A stretch of 64,000 bases of DNA, taken from the NCBI RefSeq assembly GCF_003259845.1, contig NZ_QLMJ01000021.1:62001-126000 (forward strand), read 5' to 3'. The notes under the pieces are model-generated. The model saw only the letters and a program-made list of their open reading frames with translations, searched no databases and was not told the origin of the DNA. Shown here piece after piece: positions 34,412-43,429 of this stretch. The position numbers and the translations under genes were made by a program. How positions within the stretch are numbered: the first letter of the stretch is position 1; each line of letters starts with the position of its first letter. The DNA comes from Actinoplanes lutulentus. GTDB taxonomy: Bacteria > Actinomycetota > Actinomycetes > Mycobacteriales > Micromonosporaceae.

Positions 34412-36793
34412 TCACGAATCGGCGGGCCGCACCTCCACCGGGGTGACCAGCCGGCGGCCCGGGCCGGCCTCCCGCAGGTCGCCGGTGAGCTCCACCGAGC
34501 CTTCGCACGGCAGGTCCCCGGCCGAGACGCCGACGAGAACGCGCAGCTCACCGGGTTCCACGATGCGCCGCATACGTCGTCCGGTGAACGCGGTCCGGTC
34601 GGTGTGCACGGCGAACACCACGTCGGCGGCCGCACCCGGCGCGAGCTCGACGCGCTGGAACCCGACAAGCTGTTTCACCGGACGGGTGACCTCGGCGACC
34701 GGATCGGCCAGATAGAGCTGCACCACCTCGGCGCCGGCCCGCTCGCCGGTGTTGGTGACCCGCACGGTGACGGTGAACTCCGCGTCGGTCGGCACCCGGT
34801 CCGCGCTGATCCGCAGCTCGTCCACGGCGAACGTGGTGTACGAGCGGCCGTGGCCGAACGCGTACAGCGGGGTGGGGTCGAGGTTGCTGGGGCCCAGGTG
34901 CTCCGCGCCGAGCTTGGGCTGCAGGTAGGTGCCGGGCTGGCCGCCCGGGTGCCGGGGGATCTGCACCGGGAGCTTGCCGCTGGGCTGGACCCGGCCGGAG
35001 AGCACGCCGGCGATCGCGGCGCCGCCCTCCTCACCCGGCATGAACGCCTGCACCAGCCCGGCGGCGCGGCCGGCCACGTCACCGAGCGCGTACGGGCGGC
35101 CGGAGACCACCACCACGACCACCGGTTTGCCGGTCGCCAGCAGCGCGTCGACGAGGTCGGCCTGCACGCCGGGAAGCCGCAGGTCCTCGGCGTCGCAGCC
35201 CTCGCCGGAGGTGCCCTTGCCGAACAGGCCGGCCAGGTCACCGACGAACACCACTGTCACGTCGGCGGCCTGCGCGGCCCCGACGGCTTCGGCGAAACCG
35301 GACCGGTCATCACCACTGACCGCGCAGCCGGCCGCGTACACAATCTCGCTGGTGTTGAACTCGACCTTGAGCGCCTCCCAGGCGCTGGGAAGCGCGATGC
35401 CGGCGTCCACGCCCGGATAGCGCGGGAGGACGTGGTTGGGGAAGGCATAACAGCCCAGGAAGGTACGCGCGTCGTCGGCGCACGGCCCGACCACCGCGAT
35501 CGTGCCGGGGTTGGCGAGAGGCAGTGCGGTGCCCGGGTCGAGCAGGACGATCGAGCGTTCCGCCAGCTCGCGGGCGAGCGTGCGGTTGGCGGGGGAGTCG
35601 AGGTCCAGGTCCGTCGCGCCGGTCACCGAGGCCTCCGGTGTCCACTCCGGATCGAGCAGGCCGAGGGCCGCTTTCTGGGTGAGCAGCCGGCGGGCGGCGC
35701 GGTCGACGAGGTCCTCGGAGATCTCGCCGCTGCGGACCCGGGCGACCAGCTCGTCGCCGTACCCGATGGTGTCCGGAAGCTCGACGTCGATGCCGGCGAT
35801 CAGCGCGCGGACGCCGGCGCCGCCGTTGTCCGCGGCGATGCCGTGCATGCTCGCCAGGAACGGCACCGACCAGTAATCGGAGACCACAGTGCCGGTGAAG
35901 CCCCACTCGTCGCGGAGCAGGTCGGTGAGCAGCCACTCGTCGGCGCCGGCCGGGACACCGTCGACGTCGGAGTACGAGTTCATCACCGAGCCGGCGCCGG
36001 CACCGCCACCGGCGACCGGGGCGATCGCGGTCTCGAACGGCGGCAGGATCACGTCGAGCAGCTCGCGGCGGCCCATCGGCACCGGGCCGTGGTTGCGGGC
36101 GCCGCGGGCGGCGGAGTACCCGGCGAAGTGCTTGAGAGTGGCGATCACACCGGCGCTCTGCAGCCCGCGCACGTAGGCGGCGCCGACCTGCGACACCAGG
36201 TACGGGTCCTCGCCGATCGCCTCCTCGACCCGGCCCCACCGGTAGTCGCGGACCACGTCGAGCACCGGAGACAGGCCCTGGTGCACGCCGAGCGCGGCCA
36301 TGTCCCGCCCGATCGCGGCGGCCATCCGCTCGATCAGGTCCGGGTCGAACGTCGCACCCCACGCGGTGGCGGAGGGATAGACACTCGCCCCGTACGCGGT
36401 GAAGCCGGTCAGGCACTCCTCGTGCACGATGGCCGGGATGCCCAGGCGCGAGGAGCCCATCACGATCCGCTGCTGGCGGACCAGCTCGGCGGCGCCCTCG
36501 GCGACGGTGAGCGGATAGCTGCCGTAGACCCGGGTGAGGTGGCCGAGGCCGTGCCGGCTGGCGTCCTCCAGCGCGGCGCCGGCGGCGAACTCGTCCTCCA
36601 TCGGCGCGACGTTGTGGCTCTCCTCGGGTTCCGGACCGGCCGCGCCGGTGGCGCCCTTGTCCTTGCCGAGCCAGCGGCTGCCGAGTTGCGCAACCTTCTC
36701 TTCCAGGCTCATGACGGCCAGCAACGCCTCGACACGGTCGGCCACCGGCAGGCCAGGGTCCTGCCAGGGTTGAGTCGGCTGATCTGTTGTCAA
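34412..36793 (-). CDS. bxlA: GH3 glycosidase, BxlA-type beta-xylosidase/beta-glucosidase
   Basis: 793 residues from a TTG at 36791-36793 that follows an ideal CGGAGGTTTTCC ribosome site. The GH3 N-domain has MSLEEKVAQLG, HEECLTGFTAYGASVYPSA, the GRVEEAIGEDPYL segment, KHFAGYSAARGARN and nucleophile D306 in VVSDYWSV. The C-domain (VVGPCADD) and a fibronectin III-like tail (VTVRVTNTGERAG) follow. No signal peptide, so it is cytoplasmic and would cut imported oligosaccharides. Its divergent neighbours form a CUT1 sugar importer and a LacI regulator, the arrangement of streptomycete bxl xylobiose clusters. Xylose versus glucose specificity is inferred. Confidence 0.88.
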   Translation of the reverse strand: MTTDQPTQPWQDPGLPVADRVEALLAVMSLEEKVAQLGSRWLGKDKGATGAAGPEPEESHNVAPMEDEFAAGAALEDASRHGLGHLTRVYGSYPLTVAEGAAELVRQQRIVMGSSRLGIPAIVHEECLTGFTAYGASVYPSATAWGATFDPDLIERMAAAIGRDMAALGVHQGLSPVLDVVRDYRWGRVEEAIGEDPYLVSQVGAAYVRGLQSAGVIATLKHFAGYSAARGARNHGPVPMGRRELLDVILPPFETAIAPVAGGGAGAGSVMNSYSDVDGVPAGADEWLLTDLLRDEWGFTGTVVSDYWSVPFLASMHGIAADNGGAGVRALIAGIDVELPDTIGYGDELVARVRSGEISEDLVDRAARRLLTQKAALGLLDPEWTPEASVTGATDLDLDSPANRTLARELAERSIVLLDPGTALPLANPGTIAVVGPCADDARTFLGCYAFPNHVLPRYPGVDAGIALPSAWEALKVEFNTSEIVYAAGCAVSGDDRSGFAEAVGAAQAADVTVVFVGDLAGLFGKGTSGEGCDAEDLRLPGVQADLVDALLATGKPVVVVVVSGRPYALGDVAGRAAGLVQAFMPGEEGGAAIAGVLSGRVQPSGKLPVQIPRHPGGQPGTYLQPKLGAEHLGPSNLDPTPLYAFGHGRSYTTFAVDELRISADRVPTDAEFTVTVRVTNTGERAGAEVVQLYLADPVAEVTRPVKQLVGFQRVELAPGAAADVVFAVHTDRTAFTGRRMRRIVEPGELRVLVGVSAGDLPCEGSVELTGDLREAGPGRRLVTPVEVRPADS

Positions 36794-36803
36794 GGAAAAC
36801 CTC

Positions 36804-36814
36804 CGAAACTTTCG
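36804..36814. promoter_or_regulatory. CGAA-N3-TTCG operator next to the GH3 gene
   Basis: CGAAACTTTCG overlaps the ribosome-binding region of the GH3 gene (extended palindrome CCGAAACTTTCGG). The BxlR repressor of Streptomyces xylobiose genes is known to recognise CGAA-N3-TTCG, and a LacI-family gene lies at 40206. Confidence 0.65.
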
Positions 36815-36912
36815 GTGTCCGCCGATCAGCGGCGAACTGCTCTTGCCGCAGCCTTCCGGCGCGAGCCCACGTTGCCTACTCTCGCGCTGTGAGCACTGTT
36901 ACGGCAAGGGTC

Positions 36913-36942
36913 TTGACACTTGTGTCGACGAAACCCTACGTT
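36913..36942 (+). promoter_or_regulatory. Candidate promoter of the sugar transporter operon
   Basis: TTGACA at 36913-36918 and TACGTT at 36937-36942 are separated by 18 bp. They lie 150 bp upstream of the binding-protein start and just before the operator at 36976. Consensus match only. Confidence 0.4.
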
Positions 36943-36975
36943 AACGAAACCTCGCGTTAAATTGCGGCGGGCATT

Positions 36976-36986
36976 CGAAACTTTCG
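36976..36986. promoter_or_regulatory. CGAA-N3-TTCG operator before the binding-protein gene
   Basis: CGAAACTTTCG, identical to the core at 36804, within TTCGAAACTTTCGAA. Further half sites (CGAAAC) occur at 36929, 36945 and 36985. The pair of identical cores in one divergent region supports common control of both operons. Confidence 0.65.
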
Positions 36987-37091
36987 AAACTTAACCGGTT
37001 CGGGAAACCGGTAGTTCCGGAAATCGGGTGCCGGCCATTGCCATATCGCCAGCCGTGCCCCGACGCGGCTTCTTCGAATACGGAGACCAGC

Positions 37092-38408
37092 GTGAAGCGC
37101 AGGAATTTCTTGACCCTTTCCGCCGGAGCCGCCGCGGGCGCAGCCCTCGCCGCATGTGGCAGTTCCGGTCCCTCCGAAAGCACCGGCACCGGTTCCGGCG
37201 CCGAGGCCGGTTACTGGTTCCTCAGTGGCCCGCCCGGTGAGCCCATCCGTCAGGGCGCGGTCGACCGGTTCAACAAGGCCAACACCGGCGGCCAGATCAA
37301 GGTCACCACGTTCCAGAACGACGCGTACAAGGACAAGCTCAAGACCGCGCTCGGCGCGGGCCAGGCGCCCAGCATCATCTGGGGCTGGGGTGGCGGTGGC
37401 CTCAAGAGCTACGTCGACAACGACCAGGTCGACGACCTGACCGACTGGTTCGGTCAGAACGCCGCGGTCAAGGACCGGCTCTTCCCGGCCTCGTTCGGCC
37501 CGGCCACCATCAACGGCAAGATCTACGCGATGCCGTGCGAGACCGTGCAGCCGATCGTCCTCTTCTACAACAAAGAGGTCTTCGACAAGCTCAAGCTCTC
37601 GCCCCCGACCACCTGGGGCGAGGTCATGGACATCGTCCCGAAGATCAACGCGGCGAACATCGCGCCGTTCTCGCTGGGCGGCCAGTCCCGCTGGACCAAC
37701 ATGATGTGGCTGGAGTTCCTTTTCGACCGCATCGGCGGCCCCGAGGTCTTCCAGTCCGTCTTCGACGGCCAGGCCAACGCGTGGAACAACCCGGCCTCGC
37801 TCAAGGGCCTCACCGAGATCCAGAACCTGATCAAGGCGAACGGCTTCGTCAAGGGCTTCTCCTCGATCACCGCCGACTCCAACGCCGACCAGGCGCTGCT
37901 CTACCGGGGCAAGGCGGCCATGATGCTGCACGGCTCCTGGTCCTACGGCATCATCTCGGCCGAGGGCGGCAGCTTCATCAAGGACGGCAAGCTCGGGTAC
38001 GTGAACTTCCCGACCGTCGAGGGCGGCACCGGAGACCCGTCGAACACCGTCGGTAACGCCGGCCAGTTCCTCTCGATCTACTCGAAGGCCAGCGACGCGC
38101 AGAAGGACACGGCGAAGAAGTTCTTCACCAGCCTGCTCGACGACACCGAGCAGCAGGGCTGGATCGAGACCGGCGGTGTGCCCATCGTCAAGGGCGCCGA
38201 CGCCAAGCTCGCCGCCTCGCCGGACAAGGACTTCCTGAACTTCATCTACCAGGTGTCCAGCAGCGCGAAGTACTTCGGACAGTCCTGGGACCAGGCGCTG
38301 AGCCCGACGGCCGCCGAGACGCTGCTGGACAACATCGCCAAGCTGTTCCAGCTGCAGATCGCGCCCCAGCAGTTCGCCGACAGCATGAACCAGGTCATCG
38401 GCAAATGA
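37092..38408 (+). CDS. bxlE: Sugar ABC transporter substrate-binding lipoprotein (CUT1)
   Basis: 438 residues from the GTG at 37092, six bases after GGAG; the ATG at 37038 would add an implausible leader. The signal has a basic start (VKRRNFLTLSAGAAAGAALAACG) with a lipobox. The mature protein is an SBP_bac_1 fold: VDRFNKANTGGQIKVTTFQNDAYKDKLKTAL split over lobe 1, a Gly/Trp-rich WGWGGGGL segment and PCETVQPIVLFYNKEVFDKL, typical of oligosaccharide binders. Together with the two permeases it imports the sugar cut by the GH3 enzyme. The bxl naming is by cluster similarity. The ATPase (MsiK-like) is not in the window, as usual for such systems. Confidence 0.87.
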   Translation: MKRRNFLTLSAGAAAGAALAACGSSGPSESTGTGSGAEAGYWFLSGPPGEPIRQGAVDRFNKANTGGQIKVTTFQNDAYKDKLKTALGAGQAPSIIWGWGGGGLKSYVDNDQVDDLTDWFGQNAAVKDRLFPASFGPATINGKIYAMPCETVQPIVLFYNKEVFDKLKLSPPTTWGEVMDIVPKINAANIAPFSLGGQSRWTNMMWLEFLFDRIGGPEVFQSVFDGQANAWNNPASLKGLTEIQNLIKANGFVKGFSSITADSNADQALLYRGKAAMMLHGSWSYGIISAEGGSFIKDGKLGYVNFPTVEGGTGDPSNTVGNAGQFLSIYSKASDAQKDTAKKFFTSLLDDTEQQGWIETGGVPIVKGADAKLAASPDKDFLNFIYQVSSSAKYFGQSWDQALSPTAAETLLDNIAKLFQLQIAPQQFADSMNQVIGK

Positions 38409-39331
38409 CGATTGCTCCGCCGGCTCCAAAAATCGCTCCGCCTGCCGCGAACAGCGGCGGGCGGGGCGGTTCCGTCACCTGGATGGCCTGGCCGGCGCTG
38501 GTCGCGTTCCTCACGTTCGGCATCGTGCCGCTCATCGGCGTGCTGCTGCTGAGCTTCACCTCGTGGAACAGGCTCAGCACGGACATCCCGTTCACCGGCC
38601 TGGACAGCTGGCGTTCGGTGCTGAGCGACCCCGGGCTGCCGCACGCGCTCTGGGTCACCTTCCTGATCATGGCGTTGTCCTGGCTGTTCCAGACACCGAT
38701 CTCGCTGCTGCTCGGCGTCTTCATCGCCGCCCACAAGCGGTACCGCTCGGTGCTCGCGGTGCTCTTCTTCGTCCCGCTGCTGCTCAGCCAGGCGGCCATC
38801 TCGATCACGTTCAAGGCGCTGCTGGACCCGAACTTCGGTCTCGGCGCCGGCCTCGGCTTCGAGTTCCTCCAGCAGGACTGGCTCGGCAACAGCACCCTGG
38901 CCATGGGCGTCGTGGTGTTCGTGGTGTCCTGGCAGTTCATCCCGTTCCACACCCTGATCTACCAGGGCGGCATCCGGCAGATCCCGGCCTCGATGTACGA
39001 AGCCGCCCAGATCGACGGCGCCGGCCGGGTCCGGCAGTTCTTCAGCATCACGCTGCCGCAGCTCAAGTACACGGTCATCACGTCGTCGACCCTGATGGTG
39101 GTCGGCTCGCTGACGTTCTTCGACCTGATCTGGGTGCTCACCGCCGGCGGCCCCGGCGACGCGACCCGGGCCCTGGCCGTCGACATGTACCAGCGCGGTT
39201 TCAAGGCCGACCTGATGGGCCCGGCCAGCGCGATCGCGGTGATCCTGGTGCTCGTCGGCCTGGCGCTCGCCCTGGGGCTGCGCCGGCTCGGCGGCCGCGA
39301 CGCCACGGCGAGTCAGTTGGAAGGGCTCTGA
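38405..39331 (+). CDS. bxlF: Sugar ABC transporter permease (CUT1, MalF-like)
   Basis: 308 residues with six predicted helices after a proline/alanine-rich N-terminus. EAA loop: MYEAAQIDGAGRVRQFFSITLPQLK. It overlaps the binding-protein stop by 4 bp (ATGA) and is followed one base later by the next permease, so the three are co-translated. Part of the oligosaccharide importer. Confidence 0.9.
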   Translation: MTIAPPAPKIAPPAANSGGRGGSVTWMAWPALVAFLTFGIVPLIGVLLLSFTSWNRLSTDIPFTGLDSWRSVLSDPGLPHALWVTFLIMALSWLFQTPISLLLGVFIAAHKRYRSVLAVLFFVPLLLSQAAISITFKALLDPNFGLGAGLGFEFLQQDWLGNSTLAMGVVVFVVSWQFIPFHTLIYQGGIRQIPASMYEAAQIDGAGRVRQFFSITLPQLKYTVITSSTLMVVGSLTFFDLIWVLTAGGPGDATRALAVDMYQRGFKADLMGPASAIAVILVLVGLALALGLRRLGGRDATASQLEGL

Positions 39332-39332
39332 G

Positions 39333-40229
39333 ATGACCACGATGCTCGACAATGTCTCGCAGGCAGCGGTCGTCCCGCCGCCGGTCGCCCGCAGGCGCCG
39401 CCCGCGGCTGCTGCAGTACAACTGGCTCGGTGGCCTGGCCGGCTGGATCTGGCTGTTCGTCGTCCTGCTGCCGATCTACTGGATCGTCATCACCAGCTTC
39501 AAGCTGCAGGAGGACTACTACGCCACCAACCCGCTCGTCCCGCCGTCCAGCCCGACCCTGGAGAACTACCGGTTCGTGCTGGAGAGCGACTTCGTCAGCT
39601 ACTTCATCAACAGCGTCATCGTCACCGTCGGTGCGGTCGGTCCTGCGGTGCTGGTGTCGTTCATGGCGGCGTACGCGATCGTCCGCGGCAGTGCCGCGAG
39701 CCGGTTCCTGCGCGGGGTGAACGGGCTGTTCCTGATGGGTCTGGCCATCCCGCTCCAAGCGGTGATCATCCCGATCTACCTGCTCATCATCAAGCTCCAG
39801 ATGTACGACACGCTCGGCGCGATCATCCTGCCGTCGCTGGCGTTCGCCATCCCGCTGTCCGTGCTGGTGCTGTCGAACTTCGTCCGCGACGTGCCGAAGG
39901 AGCTCTTCGAGTCGATGCGGATGGACGGCGCCACCGAGTGGGGCACGCTGTGGCGGCTCGCGTTCCCGCTGACCCGCCCGGCCATCGTGACCGTGCTGAT
40001 CTACCAGGGACTCACGGTGTGGAACGGCTTCATCCTGCCGCTGATCCTCACCCAGAGCCCCGAGCAGCGCACCCTGCCGCTCGCGCTCTGGAGTTTCCAG
40101 GGTCAGTACAGCGTCAACATCCCGGCCGTGCTCGCCTCGGTCGTGCTGACCACGCTGCCGATCCTGACGCTGTACGTCCTCGGCCGCCGGCAGCTGCTCA
40201 GCGGTCTAACGGCCGGATTCGGGAAGTGA
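39333..40229 (+). CDS. bxlG: Sugar ABC transporter permease (CUT1, MalG-like)
   Basis: 298 residues, six helices, with EAA loop ELFESMRMDGATEWGTLWRLAFPLTRPA. It starts one base after the previous stop (TGAgATG) and its last 24 bp overlap the convergent LacI gene. Together with the preceding permease it forms the channel. No ATPase gene is linked. Confidence 0.9.
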   Translation: MTTMLDNVSQAAVVPPPVARRRRPRLLQYNWLGGLAGWIWLFVVLLPIYWIVITSFKLQEDYYATNPLVPPSSPTLENYRFVLESDFVSYFINSVIVTVGAVGPAVLVSFMAAYAIVRGSAASRFLRGVNGLFLMGLAIPLQAVIIPIYLLIIKLQMYDTLGAIILPSLAFAIPLSVLVLSNFVRDVPKELFESMRMDGATEWGTLWRLAFPLTRPAIVTVLIYQGLTVWNGFILPLILTQSPEQRTLPLALWSFQGQYSVNIPAVLASVVLTTLPILTLYVLGRRQLLSGLTAGFGK

Positions 40230-41231
40230 GCTCGTACTCTCGCGCACCATCAGCTTGGTGACCAGCTCGACCCGGGGAGTCTCGATGGTCTCGCCGCGCG
40301 ACAACCGCAGGACGGTACGCGCGGCGAGCGCCCCCATCTCGGCGAGCGGCTGCCGGACCGTGGTGAGCGGGGGAGAGGCCCACCGCGACTCGGGCAGGTC
40401 GTCGAACCCGACCACGCTGAGCTGATCGGGCACCCGCAGCCCGCGCCGCCGCGCCGCCTCGCAGGCACCGAGCGCCATCAGGTCGCTGGACGCGAAGATC
40501 GCGGTCGGCGGGTTGTCCACACTGAGCAGCTTGTTCGCCGCCGCGAACCCGGACTCGTGCCGGAAGTCGCCGGTCTCGATCAGCTCGTCGTCGGCCTGCA
40601 ACCCGGCCGCTTCCAGAGCCGCGCGGTAACCGTCGAGCCGGGCCCGGCTGCACAGCAGATCCTTCGGACCGGCGACGAAACCGATCCGCCGGTGCCCCAG
40701 CGACAGCAGATGGTCGGTGGCGGTCCGGCCACCCGACCAGTTGGTCGCGCCGATCGTCGGTACGTCCGCGGCAGCGCCACCGGCCGGATCGATGATCACC
40801 ACGGGCACCTTGAGCCGGTGCAGCTCGGCGTGGATCGGCTCGGCGACGTCCGAGGTCACGAAGATGACGCCGTCGGACGCGCGGGCCCGCAGGTTCTGCA
40901 GCCACTGCCGCGCCACGGTGGTCCGGTGGTGCACCTGGGACACGACAGTGCCCACCCCGGCCGCGTGGCTGACGTCCTCGACACCGCGGATCAGCTCCAG
41001 CGCCCACGGGCTGTCCAGGTCGTTGAAGACCAGGTCGACCAGCCGCGCCCGGCCCGAATGCCGAGAGTTGCGAGGCCGGTAGTCGTGCTCCCGGAGAAGC
41101 CTCTCGATCAGTTCCCGGGTCTGCGGCGACACGTCGGAGCGCCCGTTGAGCACTCGCGACACCGTCGGCACCGAGACACCGGCGGCTTCCGCGATGGCCG
41201 CGATGGTCACACGTTGCCTGGCCACAGCCAT
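40206..41231 (-). CDS. bxlR: LacI-family transcriptional repressor of the oligosaccharide genes
   Basis: 341 residues from the ATG at 41229-41231, after AAGGAG; the longer frame to 41318 lacks a ribosome site. The N-terminal HTH is VTIAAIAEAAGVSVPTVSRVLNG, followed by a hinge and a periplasmic-binding-protein-like sensor domain (LVDLVFNDLDSPWALELIRGVE, IGFVAGPKDLLCSR, SVVGFDDLPESRWASPPLTTVRQP). Convergent with the importer genes, it is the obvious candidate to bind the two CGAA-N3-TTCG sites at 36804 and 36976. The symbol is by analogy with streptomycete bxl clusters. Confidence 0.87.
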   Translation of the reverse strand: MAVARQRVTIAAIAEAAGVSVPTVSRVLNGRSDVSPQTRELIERLLREHDYRPRNSRHSGRARLVDLVFNDLDSPWALELIRGVEDVSHAAGVGTVVSQVHHRTTVARQWLQNLRARASDGVIFVTSDVAEPIHAELHRLKVPVVIIDPAGGAAADVPTIGATNWSGGRTATDHLLSLGHRRIGFVAGPKDLLCSRARLDGYRAALEAAGLQADDELIETGDFRHESGFAAANKLLSVDNPPTAIFASSDLMALGACEAARRRGLRVPDQLSVVGFDDLPESRWASPPLTTVRQPLAEMGALAARTVLRLSRGETIETPRVELVTKLMVRESTSSLPESGR

Positions 41232-41382
41232 GGGAGCGCTCCTTACGGCCGGGCGATGCCCGCTGCAACTTCCGGTCCCGGCATCGAAATCATGCCACGC
41301 CGCGTTCCCGCACTCCACAGGCCCTCACGGCACTCCACCGCGATCGGCTCCCGGCGGGTCACACAGTCGCTACGGTCAGGGT

Positions 41383-41733
41383 GTGGACGACACAACCGAC
41401 CGCTACCTGTTCACCGGCGAGCAGATGGGCTGGCGGCAGCTTTCCGGTGAGGACCGGACTGCCTATTACCCGCTCGTCGGCCCGGAGCTCATCCACGTCC
41501 ATCGCGTCGGCACGCTGACCGCGCTGACCGTCAGCGTCGACGGCAAGCAGGCGCCGGACGTGCTCGCCGACGTGCCCTGGGCGCCGGGGGACGACCGGAT
41601 CGAGCTGGCCGAGCACGTCGAGGAGTCACTCCGGCGGCGAGAGACGACGGGCGAGATCCTCGACGAGCCGCTGCGGGAGTTGCTGGAGCAGATCGCGGGG
41701 TGGCGCAGGCTGCAGGAGCCCGCCGCCGGGTAG
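41383..41733 (+). CDS. Hypothetical protein
   Basis: 116 residues from a GTG at 41383 (VDDTTDRYLFTGEQMGWRQLSG). Acidic and soluble, without membrane segment or recognised motif. The sequence alternates strand-like (IHVHRVGTLTALTVSVDGKQAP) and helical parts (LRELLEQIAGWRRLQ). It is divergent from the LacI gene by 151 bp and convergent with the gene at 41744. I do not recognise the family. Confidence 0.6.
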   Translation: MDDTTDRYLFTGEQMGWRQLSGEDRTAYYPLVGPELIHVHRVGTLTALTVSVDGKQAPDVLADVPWAPGDDRIELAEHVEESLRRRETTGEILDEPLRELLEQIAGWRRLQEPAAG

Positions 41734-41743
41734 GCCGCCCGGT

Positions 41744-42391
41744 TCAGCCGGCCAGCGGGACTCGGATACCAGCGGTGTACATCGACTCATGCAGTACCAC
41801 TGACGTCAGCTTCGTACCTTCCGGCACGTCGAACACCAGCTTTCCCTTCACGGTGTTACCGGGGTTCAGCGACTCCAGGAACGTCGAGTGATCCTTGTTG
41901 GCCCAGGTGCCCGCACCCGAATCCACCTGATACTCGCCACCGGCCGCGTCGTAGGCGTACTGCGACATGTCCGAGAACACCTCCGCTGAGGCACCGACGT
42001 TCTTCACCGTCACATCGAGCAGGCAGAACTCGCCCTGCGCCTTCTCCCCGAACTCGGCTGGCCCGACGCGGTCGACCCCGCACTTCAGCTTGGTCACCGT
42101 GAACTGGAACTTGCCGTCGGTGGCCGCGGTACCCACCTTCCCCGCTACAGCGTTCTCGCCCTTACGGTTGGCGTCCATCTCCCCGGCCGCATCCCCCACC
42201 ACTTTTGCGGTGCCGCCGAGAACCAGCGTGAACAAGCCGACACAGCCCAGGACGCCGGCAAGGAGAACGCCGGCGACAATCCACGGCCACCGCTTCTTCT
42301 TCGGCGCGGGCGGGGGAGCACCCCACTGAACCTGACCGGGAACACCCTGCACAGGCTGGGCAGGCGGATATTGGGGTGGCTGGTAGGTCAT
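41744..42391 (-). CDS. DUF4352-type membrane-anchored protein
   Basis: 215 residues from the ATG at 42389-42391 (MTYQPPQYPP). A Pro/Gln-rich cytoplasmic tail and PKKKRWPW lead into a membrane helix (IVAGVLLAGVLGCVGLFTLVLGG). The outer part is an immunoglobulin-like DUF4352 domain: GKFQFTVTKLKCGVD, GEFCLLDVTVKNVG, KGKLVFDVPEGTKLTSVVLH. Two Cys are placed to form the usual disulfide. These proteins are common on actinomycete cell surfaces and their role is not known. Confidence 0.8.
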   Translation of the reverse strand: MTYQPPQYPPAQPVQGVPGQVQWGAPPPAPKKKRWPWIVAGVLLAGVLGCVGLFTLVLGGTAKVVGDAAGEMDANRKGENAVAGKVGTAATDGKFQFTVTKLKCGVDRVGPAEFGEKAQGEFCLLDVTVKNVGASAEVFSDMSQYAYDAAGGEYQVDSGAGTWANKDHSTFLESLNPGNTVKGKLVFDVPEGTKLTSVVLHESMYTAGIRVPLAG

Positions 42392-42593
42392 GAGAACGCG
42401 CTCCACACGGACCAGGGGCCAAGGACCGATGTGCGGTCGAACCCCGGTCCCGAACCCGGCCGCAACCGTCCAACCCGCCGGCAGCGCATCGAGCGATGGG
42501 CCGATCATCCAAGCGCCGACGTCGATCGGCTATGGCCGGCGGTCAATCGGGAAACCAGATTCCGACCCGCCGTTTCGTCGTTGATCCACTGTC

Positions 42594-42782
42594 TCAGCTG
42601 GTCCGGACGGTGATGTAGGTGATGCCCCGCACCGGGACGTACGTGGTGCCGTAATCGTCGTTGAAGGTGACGACCGAATTCGGATCGGTCAGCTGCGCGA
42701 CGATTCCTTCGGCCGTGCCGGCGTCGACCTGGAAGTCGCGATACTTGTCGGCTCCGACGAACCTGACGCGGATCGTGGTCAT
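42594..42782 (-). CDS. Small hypothetical protein, 62 residues
   Basis: Starts at the ATG at 42780-42782, after GGAAGGAC. The sequence MTTIRVRFVGADKYRDF... is strand-rich and ends VRGITYITVRTS. No known motif. The good ribosome site and codon bias make it a credible gene. It lies 114 bp downstream of the gene at 42897 on the same strand. Confidence 0.55.
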   Translation of the reverse strand: MTTIRVRFVGADKYRDFQVDAGTAEGIVAQLTDPNSVVTFNDDYGTTYVPVRGITYITVRTS

Positions 42783-42896
42783 GGTGTGTCCTTCCGGCGT
42801 TGGGTGGGCTGTGTGAATACCCAATTGGCCGCTGGTCGTCTCCCGCCGACTAGAACGTCGATCTCGCTGCGGGGACCGGTGCCCGCGATGACCTCG

Positions 42897-43271
42897 TCAG
42901 CCACGCCACTCAGCTCGTTCCTCGATCTCGCGAAGCCGCGTCAGAACAACATCGTGGGTGACGTCGTATGCCCGTGCGCTACTCAGGAATCGGACATTCT
43001 CCACGCTGATCTGAATCGGCTGCCGGAGGATCGCGAGGAATCGCTCATGCGCGCCCTCGGTCCGGGTACGCCCGACCGCCGGGAAGGGCTGCTTCCGCGT
43101 GAAGCCCACGAGACACTCCAGGTACTCCCGCACATCGCTGTACAAATTCACGGCGAAGCCGGTCCCCGGCTCCGCGGAACGCAACAGATAACAAGCCGCG
43201 TCGGCGAGCTCAGCGATACGCAGATCCGCGGCGACCGCCCTGTTCCAATCCGATCTGGTCTGCTCGTCCAT
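42897..43271 (-). CDS. Hypothetical protein
   Basis: 124 residues. The ATG at 43269-43271 is preceded by GCAGGAGGACTAC, which decides the start over upstream ATGs. Helical: DWNRAVAADLRIAELADAACYLLRSAEP, then SDVREYLECLVGF and TRLREIEERAEW. No recognised domain. Divergent from the F420-type oxidoreductase at 43430. It may form a pair with the 62-residue protein downstream. Confidence 0.6.
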   Translation of the reverse strand: MDEQTRSDWNRAVAADLRIAELADAACYLLRSAEPGTGFAVNLYSDVREYLECLVGFTRKQPFPAVGRTRTEGAHERFLAILRQPIQISVENVRFLSSARAYDVTHDVVLTRLREIEERAEWRG

Positions 43272-43429
43272 GTAGTCCTCCTGCTCGGCGCTCGTGGACA
43301 TTTGTAGTTGTCGACCCGGTGCGACAGCCAGTCCGGGCGGGCACAGCACCCCGAACCAGGAGCGCCGTCGAGGGCGAAGATCGGCCGGGTCGCCACTGGT
43401 CGACCACGGCGGATGGGTACGTTGATCTC

